46,592 nucleotides of DNA, taken from JBBDWZ01 sp050732575. Lineage in GTDB: Bacteria > Gemmatimonadota > Gemmatimonadetes > Longimicrobiales > RSA9. Both the position numbers and the translations under genes were made by a program. The DNA lies in contig JBOHRF010000011.1 in NCBI GenBank assembly GCA_050732575.1, positions 1-46,592 on the forward strand, in the 5' to 3' direction. The first letter of the stretch is position 1, and each line of letters begins with the position of its first letter. Below the pieces are notes generated by a model, which was given only the letters and a program-made list of their open reading frames with translations, was not told where the DNA came from and did no database searches. Shown piece by piece: positions 8,502 through 15,930 of this stretch.

Positions 8502-8983
8502 CAGCGAGAGTCTCCCACGCTCATCAAGGGAACAACATCCAGCTCACGACGCATGACCAGCGCGTCTTCAATCGGCTCCGTATAGTAGTTTCGGCGACGA
8601 CCGATTTGCTGAAAGCCGTACTGCTCGTACAACCTCTGCGCACCCAGATTGGAAACGCGAACTTCCAGGAAGACTTCGCGCACGCCGCGCTCGCGTGCGT
8701 GGGCCAGGACAACGCGTACCAATCCATTGCCAATGCCGCGCCGGCGCGATTCCGGCGCAACGGAAACGTTGCCCAGCTCGCCCTGGTCCAGAACACACCA
8801 GAATACCGAATAGCCCACCACTACGGCTCCTTCTTCGGCCACAAACAGATCTGCATCCGTCCGGCGCAGTAGTCCGCGGAAGGTGGCCTCGCTCCAGGGC
8901 ATGGTGAAGCACAGCAACTCGATTTCCATCACACGAGGAAGATCGGCCATGCGCATTCTGCGAAAGCTCACGCCTGCTGTCAT
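8501..8983 (-). CDS. rimI: Ribosomal-protein-alanine N-acetyltransferase RimI
   Basis: This is a GNAT-fold acetyltransferase of 160 residues. RimI acetylates the N-terminal alanine of ribosomal protein S18. The acetyl-CoA motif is SRRRGIGNGLV (about residues 80-90), preceded by ELGNVSVAPES, and the C-terminal region has NLGAQRLYEQYGFQQIGRRRNYY, typical of RimI (about residues 110-134). The gene lies in the common cluster with tsaB and tsaE. Both junctions overlap: ATGA with tsaB and TGATG with hemB. Confidence 0.88.
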   Translation of the reverse strand: MTAGVSFRRMRMADLPRVMEIELLCFTMPWSEATFRGLLRRTDADLFVAEEGAVVVGYSVFWCVLDQGELGNVSVAPESRRRGIGNGLVRVVLAHARERGVREVFLEVRVSNLGAQRLYEQYGFQQIGRRRNYYTEPIEDALVMRRELDVVPLMSVGDSR

Positions 8984-9669
8984 GCCCGAATCCCTCGCTC
9001 CGCGCTGGACGCTCGCAGGTACTGCGGTTCCCAGTGGCGTGCATCACGTACCCGGCCCACCTCGGGCCAGGTGTGCGCCAGCCACAACAGAGCCGAGGCA
9101 CGCGGCACGGCCAGATGACCCGGCAATACACGGGCTCCGCGCGCTTCGATGAGCGCTGTATGGCGCAAGGCACCTTCACCGGCAAAAACACAATCCGTTG
9201 GCTGGAGCGCGTCGAGCACGTACTGAATGCTTTCTACCTGGGGGCTGCTTATCGTTTCAATGCGATCGCCCAGACGATAGCACGCTGCGTACACCTCGTC
9301 ACGCCGGGCGTCAAACAGGCAGCAAATTGGGCGATCCCTCTCGCTCGTCCCGGCCGCAACGGCAAGCAGACCGGAATACGCCAGCAGCGGCAGGCCGAGC
9401 GCGGCTGCCATGCCCTTCGCGGTGGCGGCTGCAATGCGCACGCCGGTGAACGAGCCGGGGCCGCCCGCAACCACGATCTGGCTCAGCTGGTCGCGTTCAC
9501 TGCGCGTCAACTGAAAGAGATATTCGATGGCCGGAAGCAACGCTTCCGAGTGTCGAGACTCTGGACCCAATACAATCTCCGCCAACACCGAGTCCGCACG
9601 GCCCACCGCCACGCTGCCCGTGGGCGTGGACGTTTCTATGGCAAGTGTGAGCCGACCCGCGTGGGTCAT
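8980..9669 (-). CDS. tsaB: tRNA threonylcarbamoyladenosine biosynthesis protein TsaB
   Basis: TsaB is the non-catalytic partner that activates TsaD in making the t6A base of ANN-decoding tRNAs. The start MTHAGRLTLAIETSTPTGSV and the loop GGPGSFTGVRIAAATAKGMA are characteristic of the ASKHA-fold family. The open frame runs further upstream to 9858, but the family begins at ATG 9669. This ATG overlaps the tsaE stop as ATGA and gives 229 residues, the usual length. It overlaps rimI as ATGA as well. tsaD is not in the window. Confidence 0.9.
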   Translation of the reverse strand: MTHAGRLTLAIETSTPTGSVAVGRADSVLAEIVLGPESRHSEALLPAIEYLFQLTRSERDQLSQIVVAGGPGSFTGVRIAAATAKGMAAALGLPLLAYSGLLAVAAGTSERDRPICCLFDARRDEVYAACYRLGDRIETISSPQVESIQYVLDALQPTDCVFAGEGALRHTALIEARGARVLPGHLAVPRASALLWLAHTWPEVGRVRDARHWEPQYLRASSAERGIRA

Positions 9670-10103
9670 GCCGGTTCCGGTAATTGAGGTGCTCGGCCCC
9701 GTCGATAGGCGGACACAAATCGCAGCGTCTCGTCCTGCGGATTCGGCTCCAGGAATATGTCCCAGCGGGGGTGCGGCAACAAAGCTTCCGCCCGTTCGGG
9801 CCATTCGATCAGAACGATCTGACGACTTTCGCCCAGATCGCTCCAGCCCAGCTCCCAAACCTCCGCCGCTCGCTCCAGTCGATACAAATCGTAGTGCAGG
9901 ACGTGCGCACGCGGTGCCTGGTACTCGAATAGCAGGTTGAACGTGGGTGAAGGCATGGGCTGCGTGATGCCGGCGCCGCGCGCCACTGCGCGCGCCAACA
10001 CCGATTTGCCGGCGCCCAATTCGCCGCGCAGTGCCAGGACCAGGGGCAGCGTGGCATCATGGCCCATGCGCCGACCCCACTGCTCCAGTTCAGACTGCGT
10101 CAG
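9666..10103 (-). CDS. tsaE: tRNA threonylcarbamoyladenosine ATPase TsaE, probably with a CTG start
   Basis: TsaE is the P-loop ATPase of the t6A complex. The Walker A motif is GELGAGKSVLARAV, and the segments PSPTFNLLFEY and LYRLERAAEVWELG are conserved in the family. The start is unusual. The only ATG codons in frame are at 10241, which would put 142 bp inside uvrB, and at 10067, which would cut off the normal first strand. A CTG at 10103 overlaps the uvrB stop as CTGA, the same NTGA geometry seen at the next two junctions. It would begin with a normal TsaE N terminus (TQSELEQWGRRMG) and give 145 residues. I therefore infer a CTG start; the product call is firm, the start is not. Confidence 0.85.
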   Translation of the reverse strand: MTQSELEQWGRRMGHDATLPLVLALRGELGAGKSVLARAVARGAGITQPMPSPTFNLLFEYQAPRAHVLHYDLYRLERAAEVWELGWSDLGESRQIVLIEWPERAEALLPHPRWDIFLEPNPQDETLRFVSAYRRGRAPQLPEPA

Positions 10104-12121
10104 GAGGAAGCGCCCGAGCTGCTCGTGGTCGTGCCCAGGCGGCTCTTCACTTCCAACAGGTCGTCTCTCAGCAGAGCCGCCCGCTCGAAGTCCAGCTTCG
10201 CTGCTGCCTCCCGCATTTGCTGCTCGAGAATCTTTGCCCATTCTTCGAGGTTCACTTCGTCCGCGTACGTGGCCCGGCGCTCGCCAACCCGACCACGTTG
10301 CGGTGTCTCACGCGCATCGGCAACACGCGTGGAAAGCAAGAGCTCTTCCACCGATTTGCGAATCGTTTGCGGTTGGATGCCGTGCTTCTCGTTATGGTCG
10401 CGTTGCACCTGCCGACGCCGCGAGGTCTCTTCCAGGCAGCGCTTCATGGAGCCGGTCATCGTATCGGCGTACATGATAGCCCTTCCGTGCACGTTGCGCG
10501 CTGCCCGTCCTATGGTCTGAATCAGCGATCGCTCGTCTCGCAGAAAGCCTTCTTTGTCGGCGTCCAGAATTGCAACCAATGAAACTTCGGGCAGATCAAG
10601 TCCCTCGCGCAGCAGATTGATGCCGACCAATACATCGAAGCGACCCAGCCGCAGGTCGCGGATGATCTCCATGCGCTCAATGGCATCGATGTCGGAGTGC
10701 ATGTAGCGCACACGTACACCAACCTCCTGGAGATAGTCGGTGAGATCCTCCGCCATTCGTTTGGTCAGAGTCGTGACCAATACCCGCTCCGAACGTCGCT
10801 CCCGCTCCCGGATTTCGGCCAGCAAATCATCCACCTGACCCTTGACCGGCCGTACATCCACTTCCGGATCCACCAGACCCGTGGGCCGGATGAGCTGCTC
10901 GACTACGGTACCGCCTGAGTGGGCCAGCTCGTAATCCCCCGGTGTGGCGGACGCGAACATTGCCCTGGGCACCAGCTCCTCCCATTCCGCGAACTGCAGA
11001 GGACGGTTGTCCAGTGCGCTGGGCAGGCGGAACCCATGGTCGACCAGGGTCAGTTTGCGCGCCCGATCGCCATTGTACATGCCGCGCACCTGCGGCACGG
11101 ACACGTGTGACTCATCCACGATCAGCAGGAAATCTTCCGGGAAGTAGTCGAACAGACAGGCGGGTCGCTCGCCAGCTGCTCGCCCGCTCAGATGCCGCGA
11201 GTAGTTCTCCACTCCCGGACAGGTGCCGATCTCCAGCAACATCTCGATATCGAAGTTGGTGCGTTGCTCCAACCGCTGGGCCTCCAGCAGCTTGTTGCCG
11301 CCGCGCAACTCTCGCACACGCTCATCCAGTTCCGTGCGAATCAGTGACACCGCGCGTTCCACGGTGGAGCGCTGCGTCACGAAATGTTTGGCCGGATAAA
11401 TCGCCGCCTTGCTCAGTCGTACAATCGTTTCACCGGTCAGCGGCGTGAAGCGCGATATGCGCTCGATATCGTCACCAAACAACTCGATGCGTATGGCCTG
11501 CTCCTCGTACGCCGGATACACCTCCACGGTATCGCCCCGCACGCGGAACGTACCGCGCACAAACTCGAGATCGTTGCGTACGTACTGAATCCGCACCAGC
11601 GCCTGTAAAATCTCTCGCCGCGGAATTCTCTGTCCCACCTCCAGGGTCAGCATGAGCTCGCGATACTCACGCGGATCACCCAAACCGTAGATGCACGATA
11701 TGGACGCTACAATGACCACATCCTCGCGCTCCATCAACGACGAGGTTGCACGCAAACGCAACCGCTCGATGTCCTCATTGATCGACGAATCTTTTTCGAT
11801 GTACGTGTCCGTGGCAGGTACGTACGCTTCCGGTTGGTAATAGTCGTAGTAGGAGATGAAATACTCGACCGCATTGCTCGGAAAAAAACTCTTCAGCTCG
11901 CCGTATAATTGAGCGGCCAATGTCTTGTTGTGACTCATGACCAGGGTAGGCCGCCCGTACTGGGCAATGACCGAGGCCATGGTCACGGTTTTCCCCGATC
12001 CCGTCACGCCCAGCAACGTCTGATAGCGTTGGCCAGCCCGCAGACCGGCGCTCAACTCTTCAATCGCCTGGGGCTGATCCCCGGCCAGCGCGAACGGCAG
12101 CTCGAGTTTGAAACTGGGCAT
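10100..12121 (-). CDS. uvrB: UvrABC excinuclease subunit B
   Basis: UvrB is the damage-verifying helicase-like subunit of nucleotide excision repair. The 673 residues are full length. Visible features are Walker A GVTGSGKT (38-45), the beta-hairpin Tyr-rich region FISYYDYYQPEAYVP (about 88-103), helicase motifs such as LREGLDLPEV and QTIGRAARN, and a C-terminal UVR motif (LDFERAALLRDDLLEVKSRL) that contacts UvrC. The ATG at 12121 has no ribosome site, but a promoter -10 box lies just 6 nt upstream, so the mRNA may be leaderless. uvrA is not nearby. Confidence 0.96.
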   Translation of the reverse strand: MPSFKLELPFALAGDQPQAIEELSAGLRAGQRYQTLLGVTGSGKTVTMASVIAQYGRPTLVMSHNKTLAAQLYGELKSFFPSNAVEYFISYYDYYQPEAYVPATDTYIEKDSSINEDIERLRLRATSSLMEREDVVIVASISCIYGLGDPREYRELMLTLEVGQRIPRREILQALVRIQYVRNDLEFVRGTFRVRGDTVEVYPAYEEQAIRIELFGDDIERISRFTPLTGETIVRLSKAAIYPAKHFVTQRSTVERAVSLIRTELDERVRELRGGNKLLEAQRLEQRTNFDIEMLLEIGTCPGVENYSRHLSGRAAGERPACLFDYFPEDFLLIVDESHVSVPQVRGMYNGDRARKLTLVDHGFRLPSALDNRPLQFAEWEELVPRAMFASATPGDYELAHSGGTVVEQLIRPTGLVDPEVDVRPVKGQVDDLLAEIRERERRSERVLVTTLTKRMAEDLTDYLQEVGVRVRYMHSDIDAIERMEIIRDLRLGRFDVLVGINLLREGLDLPEVSLVAILDADKEGFLRDERSLIQTIGRAARNVHGRAIMYADTMTGSMKRCLEETSRRRQVQRDHNEKHGIQPQTIRKSVEELLLSTRVADARETPQRGRVGERRATYADEVNLEEWAKILEQQMREAAAKLDFERAALLRDDLLEVKSRLGTTTSSSGASS

Positions 12122-12127
12122 GGGCCA

Positions 12128-12156
12128 AATATACCCTGCCTGTCAGGTTCGGTCTA
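12128..12156 (-). promoter_or_regulatory. Leaderless-type promoter of uvrB
   Basis: On the minus strand TAGACC (12156-12151), a 17 bp spacer and TATATT (12133-12128) match the sigma70 consensus at 4/6 and 5/6 positions. Only six bases (TGGCCC) separate the -10 box from the uvrB ATG, so transcription would begin at or next to the start codon. No SexA/LexA-type operator was recognised by eye. Confidence 0.5.
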
Positions 12157-12178
12157 TCTTCGGGATTCCGCCCCGCCG

Positions 12179-13165
12179 TCACGCCACCTCCCGGGCCTGG
12201 GCAATGCCCGTGGTGCGGGCCAGCTCGGATTCCAGAAAGTCAGCCAGCCGCGCGAACGGATCGAAGCCGATGATACGCAACGGATCCGCCACAAAGTTGG
12301 AAAGCGCGTTTACGTCGTAGTAATAGAGTTTGCCATCGCGCGCATCGATCACGTATTCCACGCCGCCCACTTCGATGCCGGCTGCTGCCGTGATTCGTTC
12401 CACCTGCATGATGACATGGGCAGGTGGCGAGCAGCTCTCCACGCGCAGGCCATTGCGGGGCGCATCCAGCGCGCACGCACCGCGTTCGAGCGTGCTGCCA
12501 TCCGTGCCCTGACAAACATCGGCAGGGCAGAGATTGAAGGTTTCGCCTTCCGTGTAGATGCAGATGGCGTAGAGGTATTTGCCGCCCAGCACTTCGACGC
12601 GCACGATGCGGCGCGCATCGGCGGGAATGAATTCCTGGATGAGGGCCGTGTGATCCAGTCCCAGCTGCAGCGAAGGCGCCGCCTGCGCAAGTGCGTCCCG
12701 CGAATCGAAGCGCTGCACGCCCGCGCCGCTGCCGCCGATGTTGGGCTTGAATACGAGGGGCAGGCGCAAGCCCTCGGCTGCGCTCACCGCTTCCTCGGGC
12801 CGGTGGATAACACGCGCGCGCGGATAGGGCAGTCCCAGCGCCTGCAGCAACGAAAGCTGATACGCTTTCGAGATCTCCGTGCGCCAGGCTGCATATCCGT
12901 TGATTACGCGCACGCCCAGCCGCTCCAGGTGTGCCAGGTACTGAAGCGTGTAGAAGATGGCGTGACCGCGCCCGCGCAGATACGCGGATGGACTCATCCG
13001 ATTCACGACCAGGGCGTAAGCTGCGCTCGTTTCGCCCGGATCGTACCGATGCCTGTCCAGTGACAACTTCACGTAGTTGGTGCCCCGGCGATCCAGTTCC
13101 GCGAACAGGGGTCGGAACCAGTCCGGGTGTTCGTAATAGATGGCCATCGGGTTCGACGTGGACAT
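12179..13165 (-). CDS. RimK-like ATP-grasp ligase of unknown substrate
   Basis: This protein of about 328 residues has an N-terminal pre-ATP-grasp region (MAIYYEHPDWFRPLF), a central ATP-grasp segment (PLVFKPNIGGSGAGVQRF, about 145-165; ALIQEFIPADA) and a C-terminal metal/ATP segment (GGVEYVIDARDGKLYYYDVNALSNF) with the acid and Asn residues expected of carboxylate-amine ligases. It resembles RimK and glutathione-synthetase-type enzymes, which join an amino group to an ATP-activated carboxylate; I cannot name the substrate. The frame continues to GTG 13210, but ATG 13165 has an AGAGG before it and starts at the conserved region. It sits alone between a structured leader with an intrinsic terminator and uvrB, so it is probably controlled by attenuation. 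Confidence 0.75.
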   Translation of the reverse strand: MSTSNPMAIYYEHPDWFRPLFAELDRRGTNYVKLSLDRHRYDPGETSAAYALVVNRMSPSAYLRGRGHAIFYTLQYLAHLERLGVRVINGYAAWRTEISKAYQLSLLQALGLPYPRARVIHRPEEAVSAAEGLRLPLVFKPNIGGSGAGVQRFDSRDALAQAAPSLQLGLDHTALIQEFIPADARRIVRVEVLGGKYLYAICIYTEGETFNLCPADVCQGTDGSTLERGACALDAPRNGLRVESCSPPAHVIMQVERITAAAGIEVGGVEYVIDARDGKLYYYDVNALSNFVADPLRIIGFDPFARLADFLESELARTTGIAQAREVA

Positions 13166-13210
13166 GACGCCTCTTGGTTCGAGGAATCCGTTGCTCGCCT
13201 TAACGCGCAC

Positions 13211-13243
13211 AAAAAAAGCCCCCTCTCGTTTGGAGAGGGGGCT
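13211..13243 (-). terminator. Strong intrinsic terminator 45 nt before the ATP-grasp gene
   Basis: On the minus strand AGCCCCCTCTC and GAGAGGGGGCT form a perfect 11 bp stem around the loop CAAAC, directly followed by a run of seven T. It lies upstream of, not after, the ATP-grasp gene, and I see no promoter between it and the ATG. It either ends a small RNA or acts as the terminator of an attenuator. Confidence 0.85.
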
Positions 13244-13384
13244 TGGCGCGTCTGATGATCGAGTCAGTCAGCTCATGTGTCCGCTACCAAAACGCGTGGA
13301 CCCGCGCCCGCCTCTCCCTGAGGGAGACGAGAACAGGTGCAAAGGCACGCGCACACCGTCCAGGACCCGTAGCTGCTGATCATC
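13211..13384 (-). ncRNA. Candidate structured leader RNA (attenuator or riboswitch-like) of the ATP-grasp gene
   Basis: Starting just after a promoter-like site, the minus-strand RNA begins GAUGAUC (13384-13378), the exact complement of GAUCAUC at 13260-13254, which closes a domain of about 130 nt. Inside are AGCU/AGCU, GUCC/GGAC and CGCGUG/CACGCG pairings and the hairpin UCUCCC-UCA-GGGAGA (13327-13313). The segment GGAGAGGCGGGC (13317-13306) overlaps that hairpin and can instead pair over 11 bp, with one bulged C, with GCCCCCUCUCC (13242-13232), the 5' arm of the terminator. Terminator, antiterminator and anti-antiterminator are thus mutually exclusive, as in transcription-attenuating riboswitches. 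It matches no riboswitch, 6S or SRP consensus that I know. A free small RNA is the alternative. Confidence 0.5.
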
Positions 13385-13388
13385 GGGC

Positions 13389-13417
13389 ACGTTATCCAGC
13401 TCATCCGGATTCGTCAA
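13389..13417 (-). promoter_or_regulatory. Promoter-like site for the leader RNA
   Basis: On the minus strand TTGACG (13417-13412; 5/6 match) is followed after 17 bp by TAACGT (13394-13389; 3/6 match). The start point would fall at about 13384-13382, exactly where the self-complementary leader begins. The weak -10 box keeps confidence modest. Confidence 0.4.
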
Positions 13418-13598
13418 GAGCCGTTTTGAACCGATGATTCGGGGAGTAATGCCGGATTCAAGGTGAACCGGTGAAACTGGGAGATCTGATTTGGTTCGAT
13501 GAGTGTGACCCACTGCCGAGTCAATTGCCCCGCGCTGGCTCTTCGGCCTCTGCAAATGCAGTTTGGCCGTGCCCACCATTGGCCCCTGCTCGATCCTC

Positions 13599-13680
13599 CC
13601 GTTGTATCCCGTCGTTCCCGCTCGGCCCGCTACGCCGCTTCTACCGCCTCACGCCGTTTCATCCGGTTCAACCGTTTCAT
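13599..13680 (-). repeat. Degenerate period-9 tandem repeat after relA
   Basis: On the plus strand the trinucleotide CCG recurs nine times at spacings of 8-10 bp (starts at 13599, 13609, 13618, 13627, 13635, 13644, 13654, 13663 and 13672), embedded in units like CCGTTTCAT and CCGGTTCAA. The array begins 4 bp after the relA stop. The stretch from 13244 to 13684 holds this repeat, the leader RNA and its promoter, but no gene I can support. Confidence 0.55.
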
Positions 13681-13684
13681 GCTT

Positions 13685-15883
13685 TCAATCGCTATCCAGC
13701 TCGGCAAAGTGTTCTTTGCGCTCAACGCTAATCACGCCTTTTACTCGGCGAATGGATTTCATGACCTTTTTCAGATGGGTCAGGTCCTGCACTTCAACGG
13801 CGAAGTTGCCGTTCATTCCGCCTTCGACCGCCTTGATTTCTGCCGATTGGATATTGGTGCCTGTTTCGCTGATGGCAGTAGCAATGTCGGAGAGCAAGCC
13901 CCGGCGGTCGTCGCCTTCGACGACCAGGCGAACAAAGAAACGCTCGCCGCTTTCTGCTTCCCACTCGATTTCGACTCGCCGTTCGGGGTGCTCGCCCAGA
14001 TTCAAGATGTTGGGGCAATCGATGCGATGGATAGAGATCCCGCGGCCGCGTGTGATGTAGCCGATCACCTCATCACCAGGCACGGGCTGACAGCACGCTG
14101 AATAGCGCACCATCATGTTTTCCAGGCCTTGAATGCGCACACCGCGGCCCGAGCCACGCACGCGCTCCACCAGCCGCTCGAGCGCGGTGGGTGTATGGGG
14201 CGCGGGCACCTCCGCGCCCGGATAGAGTTCTTTCAGAATGGCGGAGGGCCCGATTTCACCGCGGCCCAGTGCGGAGAGCACATGTTCGAAGCTGGGCAGG
14301 TTGAGCGCTTCAGCTGCACGCAACATATCCGCCTCGCCCGGTTTGACTTTGCGTGCTTTGCGGATCTCGCGGTCCAGCAATTCGCGACCCAGGTTGATAG
14401 AAGAATGGGACTCCTCCTGCTTGATCCATTGCCGGATCTTCTGGCGCGCACGCGCCGTTTTCACGAACGCCAGCCAATCGCGTGAGGGTTTGTGGCGCAA
14501 GTCGGTGATCACCTCCACGGTGTCGCCGTTCTTCAGCTCGCGCGCCAGCGGCGCAATGCGCCCGTTCACGCGCGCACCTGAGCAGTGCAGGCCAATTTCC
14601 GTGTGTACGGCAAAGGCGAAGTCGATGGGTGTGGCGTTCTTGGGTAATTGCTTCACGTCGCCTTTGGGCGTGAACACGAAGATTTCGTCCTGGAACAGGT
14701 CGATGCGGAGGAATTCCATGAACTCCTCCGGCTCGCGCGTGTCCTGTTGCCATTCGAGTACCTGGCGGAACCAGGACAATTTCTCGTCTACTTCGTTGAC
14801 CTGCCGCTGGTCGCCTTCCTTGTAGCGCCAGTGGGCGGCGATACCGTATTCCGCCGTGCGGTGCATCTCGTGCGTGCGAATCTGGATTTCATACAAGCGA
14901 CCGCCCGGCCCGAAGATGGTCGTATGCAGCGAGCGATACATGTTGGATTTCGGGGTCGCGATATAGTCATGAAAGCGCTCCTGCAGCGGCGTCCAGCGGT
15001 TGTGAATCACGCCCAGCGAGTGGTAGCAGTTGGCCACCGTGTCACTGACCACGCGGATGGCCATGAGATCGTAAATCTCATCGTATGGGCGACCGCGCTG
15101 CACCATTTTTCTGTGGATGGACCACAGGTGCTTGGGCCGGCCGTAGACCTCGCAGGGGATGCCCGCCCGGCGCAACTCCACTTCCAGAGGCGCGCGCAAC
15201 GCTTCGATCTGTTCTTCGCGCTCACGGCGCCGGTCGGCCACTTTCTTGGCCAGGTCGCGGTAGGCTTCAGGCTCCAGGTGTTTGAAAGTCAGGTCCTCCA
15301 GTTCCCACCGGATCTGGGCCATGCCCAGACGGTGAGCTAGAGGCGCATAAATCTCGCGCGTTTCCAGGGCAATGCGCTTGCGCTTGTCCGCTCGCAGGTG
15401 CTCGAGCGTGCGCATGTTGTGGACGCGGTCGGCCAGTTTGATCAGTATGACGCGCGCATCCTGCGCCATGGAGAGCAGCAGCTTGCGATAGTTCTCGACT
15501 TGCTGCTCCGTATTCGATCGAAATTGAACTTTACCGATCTTGGTCACGCCATCCACGATGTTGGCGATCTCATCACCCAGCCCCTCGCGCACCTCGGTCA
15601 GGCTGATCAGCGTATCCTCCACCACATCGTGCACCAGCCCCGCCGCCACGGATGCCGTTTCCAGGTGCAGATCAGCCAGGATCTTGGCCACCTCAACGCA
15701 GTGCGCGATGTACTCCTCACCGGAGGCGCGCTTTTGACCACGATGCGCTTTCTCACTCAGCCGATAGGCGCGCGCGATCAGCGCGACATCGAACCGGGCA
15801 ACGTTGGGTTCGATGGATTCGCGCAACCGCGGCGGCAAATCCCGCAGCGAGGCGCCCACCACTTCAGCGGTTACCGTGGACAA
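13685..15883 (-). CDS. Bifunctional (p)ppGpp synthetase/hydrolase (RelA/SpoT/Rel family)
   Basis: This is the stringent-response alarmone enzyme, 732 residues, the usual length. The N-terminal HD hydrolase domain keeps its metal ligands (HDVVEDT with His85-Asp86, and KLADRVHNMRTL), so hydrolysis should work. The synthetase domain has YGRPKHLWSIHRKM, FHDYIATPKSNMYRSLHTT and EIQIRTHEMHRTAEYGIAAHW. A TGS domain (DIFVFTPKGDVKQL-like region), a helical/CC region with CCQPVPGDEVIGYITRGRG and a C-terminal ACT domain follow. The start appears to be TTG at 15883, since no ATG or GTG lies in frame before the upstream TGA. Only 47 bp separate it from radC, so the two may be cotranscribed. Confidence 0.93.
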   Translation of the reverse strand: MSTVTAEVVGASLRDLPPRLRESIEPNVARFDVALIARAYRLSEKAHRGQKRASGEEYIAHCVEVAKILADLHLETASVAAGLVHDVVEDTLISLTEVREGLGDEIANIVDGVTKIGKVQFRSNTEQQVENYRKLLLSMAQDARVILIKLADRVHNMRTLEHLRADKRKRIALETREIYAPLAHRLGMAQIRWELEDLTFKHLEPEAYRDLAKKVADRRREREEQIEALRAPLEVELRRAGIPCEVYGRPKHLWSIHRKMVQRGRPYDEIYDLMAIRVVSDTVANCYHSLGVIHNRWTPLQERFHDYIATPKSNMYRSLHTTIFGPGGRLYEIQIRTHEMHRTAEYGIAAHWRYKEGDQRQVNEVDEKLSWFRQVLEWQQDTREPEEFMEFLRIDLFQDEIFVFTPKGDVKQLPKNATPIDFAFAVHTEIGLHCSGARVNGRIAPLARELKNGDTVEVITDLRHKPSRDWLAFVKTARARQKIRQWIKQEESHSSINLGRELLDREIRKARKVKPGEADMLRAAEALNLPSFEHVLSALGRGEIGPSAILKELYPGAEVPAPHTPTALERLVERVRGSGRGVRIQGLENMMVRYSACCQPVPGDEVIGYITRGRGISIHRIDCPNILNLGEHPERRVEIEWEAESGERFFVRLVVEGDDRRGLLSDIATAISETGTNIQSAEIKAVEGGMNGNFAVEVQDLTHLKKVMKSIRRVKGVISVERKEHFAELDSD

Positions 15884-15930
15884 CGACCAGACCCTTTGAT
15901 GTCAGTTCCTCTTCCCTGTTTCTTCCCGCT

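Noticed and set aside
7521..8585. 354-codon plus-strand frame opposite hemB
   Set aside because: Antisense shadow of hemB, which has all catalytic residues.
9666..10241. tsaE starting at ATG 10241
   Set aside because: It would add about 46 non-conserved residues fully overlapping uvrB; the CTG at 10103 fits the family length and the operon's overlap pattern better.
11909..13063. 384-codon plus-strand frame spanning the uvrB 5' end and the ATP-grasp gene
   Set aside because: Antisense to two genes and crossing their spacer; no recognisable domain.
13170..13190. GGTTCGA resembling a tRNA T-loop
   Set aside because: No acceptor, D or anticodon arms around it; it lies in the start of the ATP-grasp frame.
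13211..13384. Leader RNA as 6S RNA, SRP RNA or a known riboswitch
   Set aside because: The SRP apical motif is absent, the closed domain of about 130 nt is short for 6S RNA, and I recognised no known riboswitch core.
13268..13579. 103-codon minus-strand frame in the relA to ATP-grasp gap
   Set aside because: No recognisable domain, weak ribosome site, and it overlaps the promoter and most of the folded leader RNA, which explain the region better.
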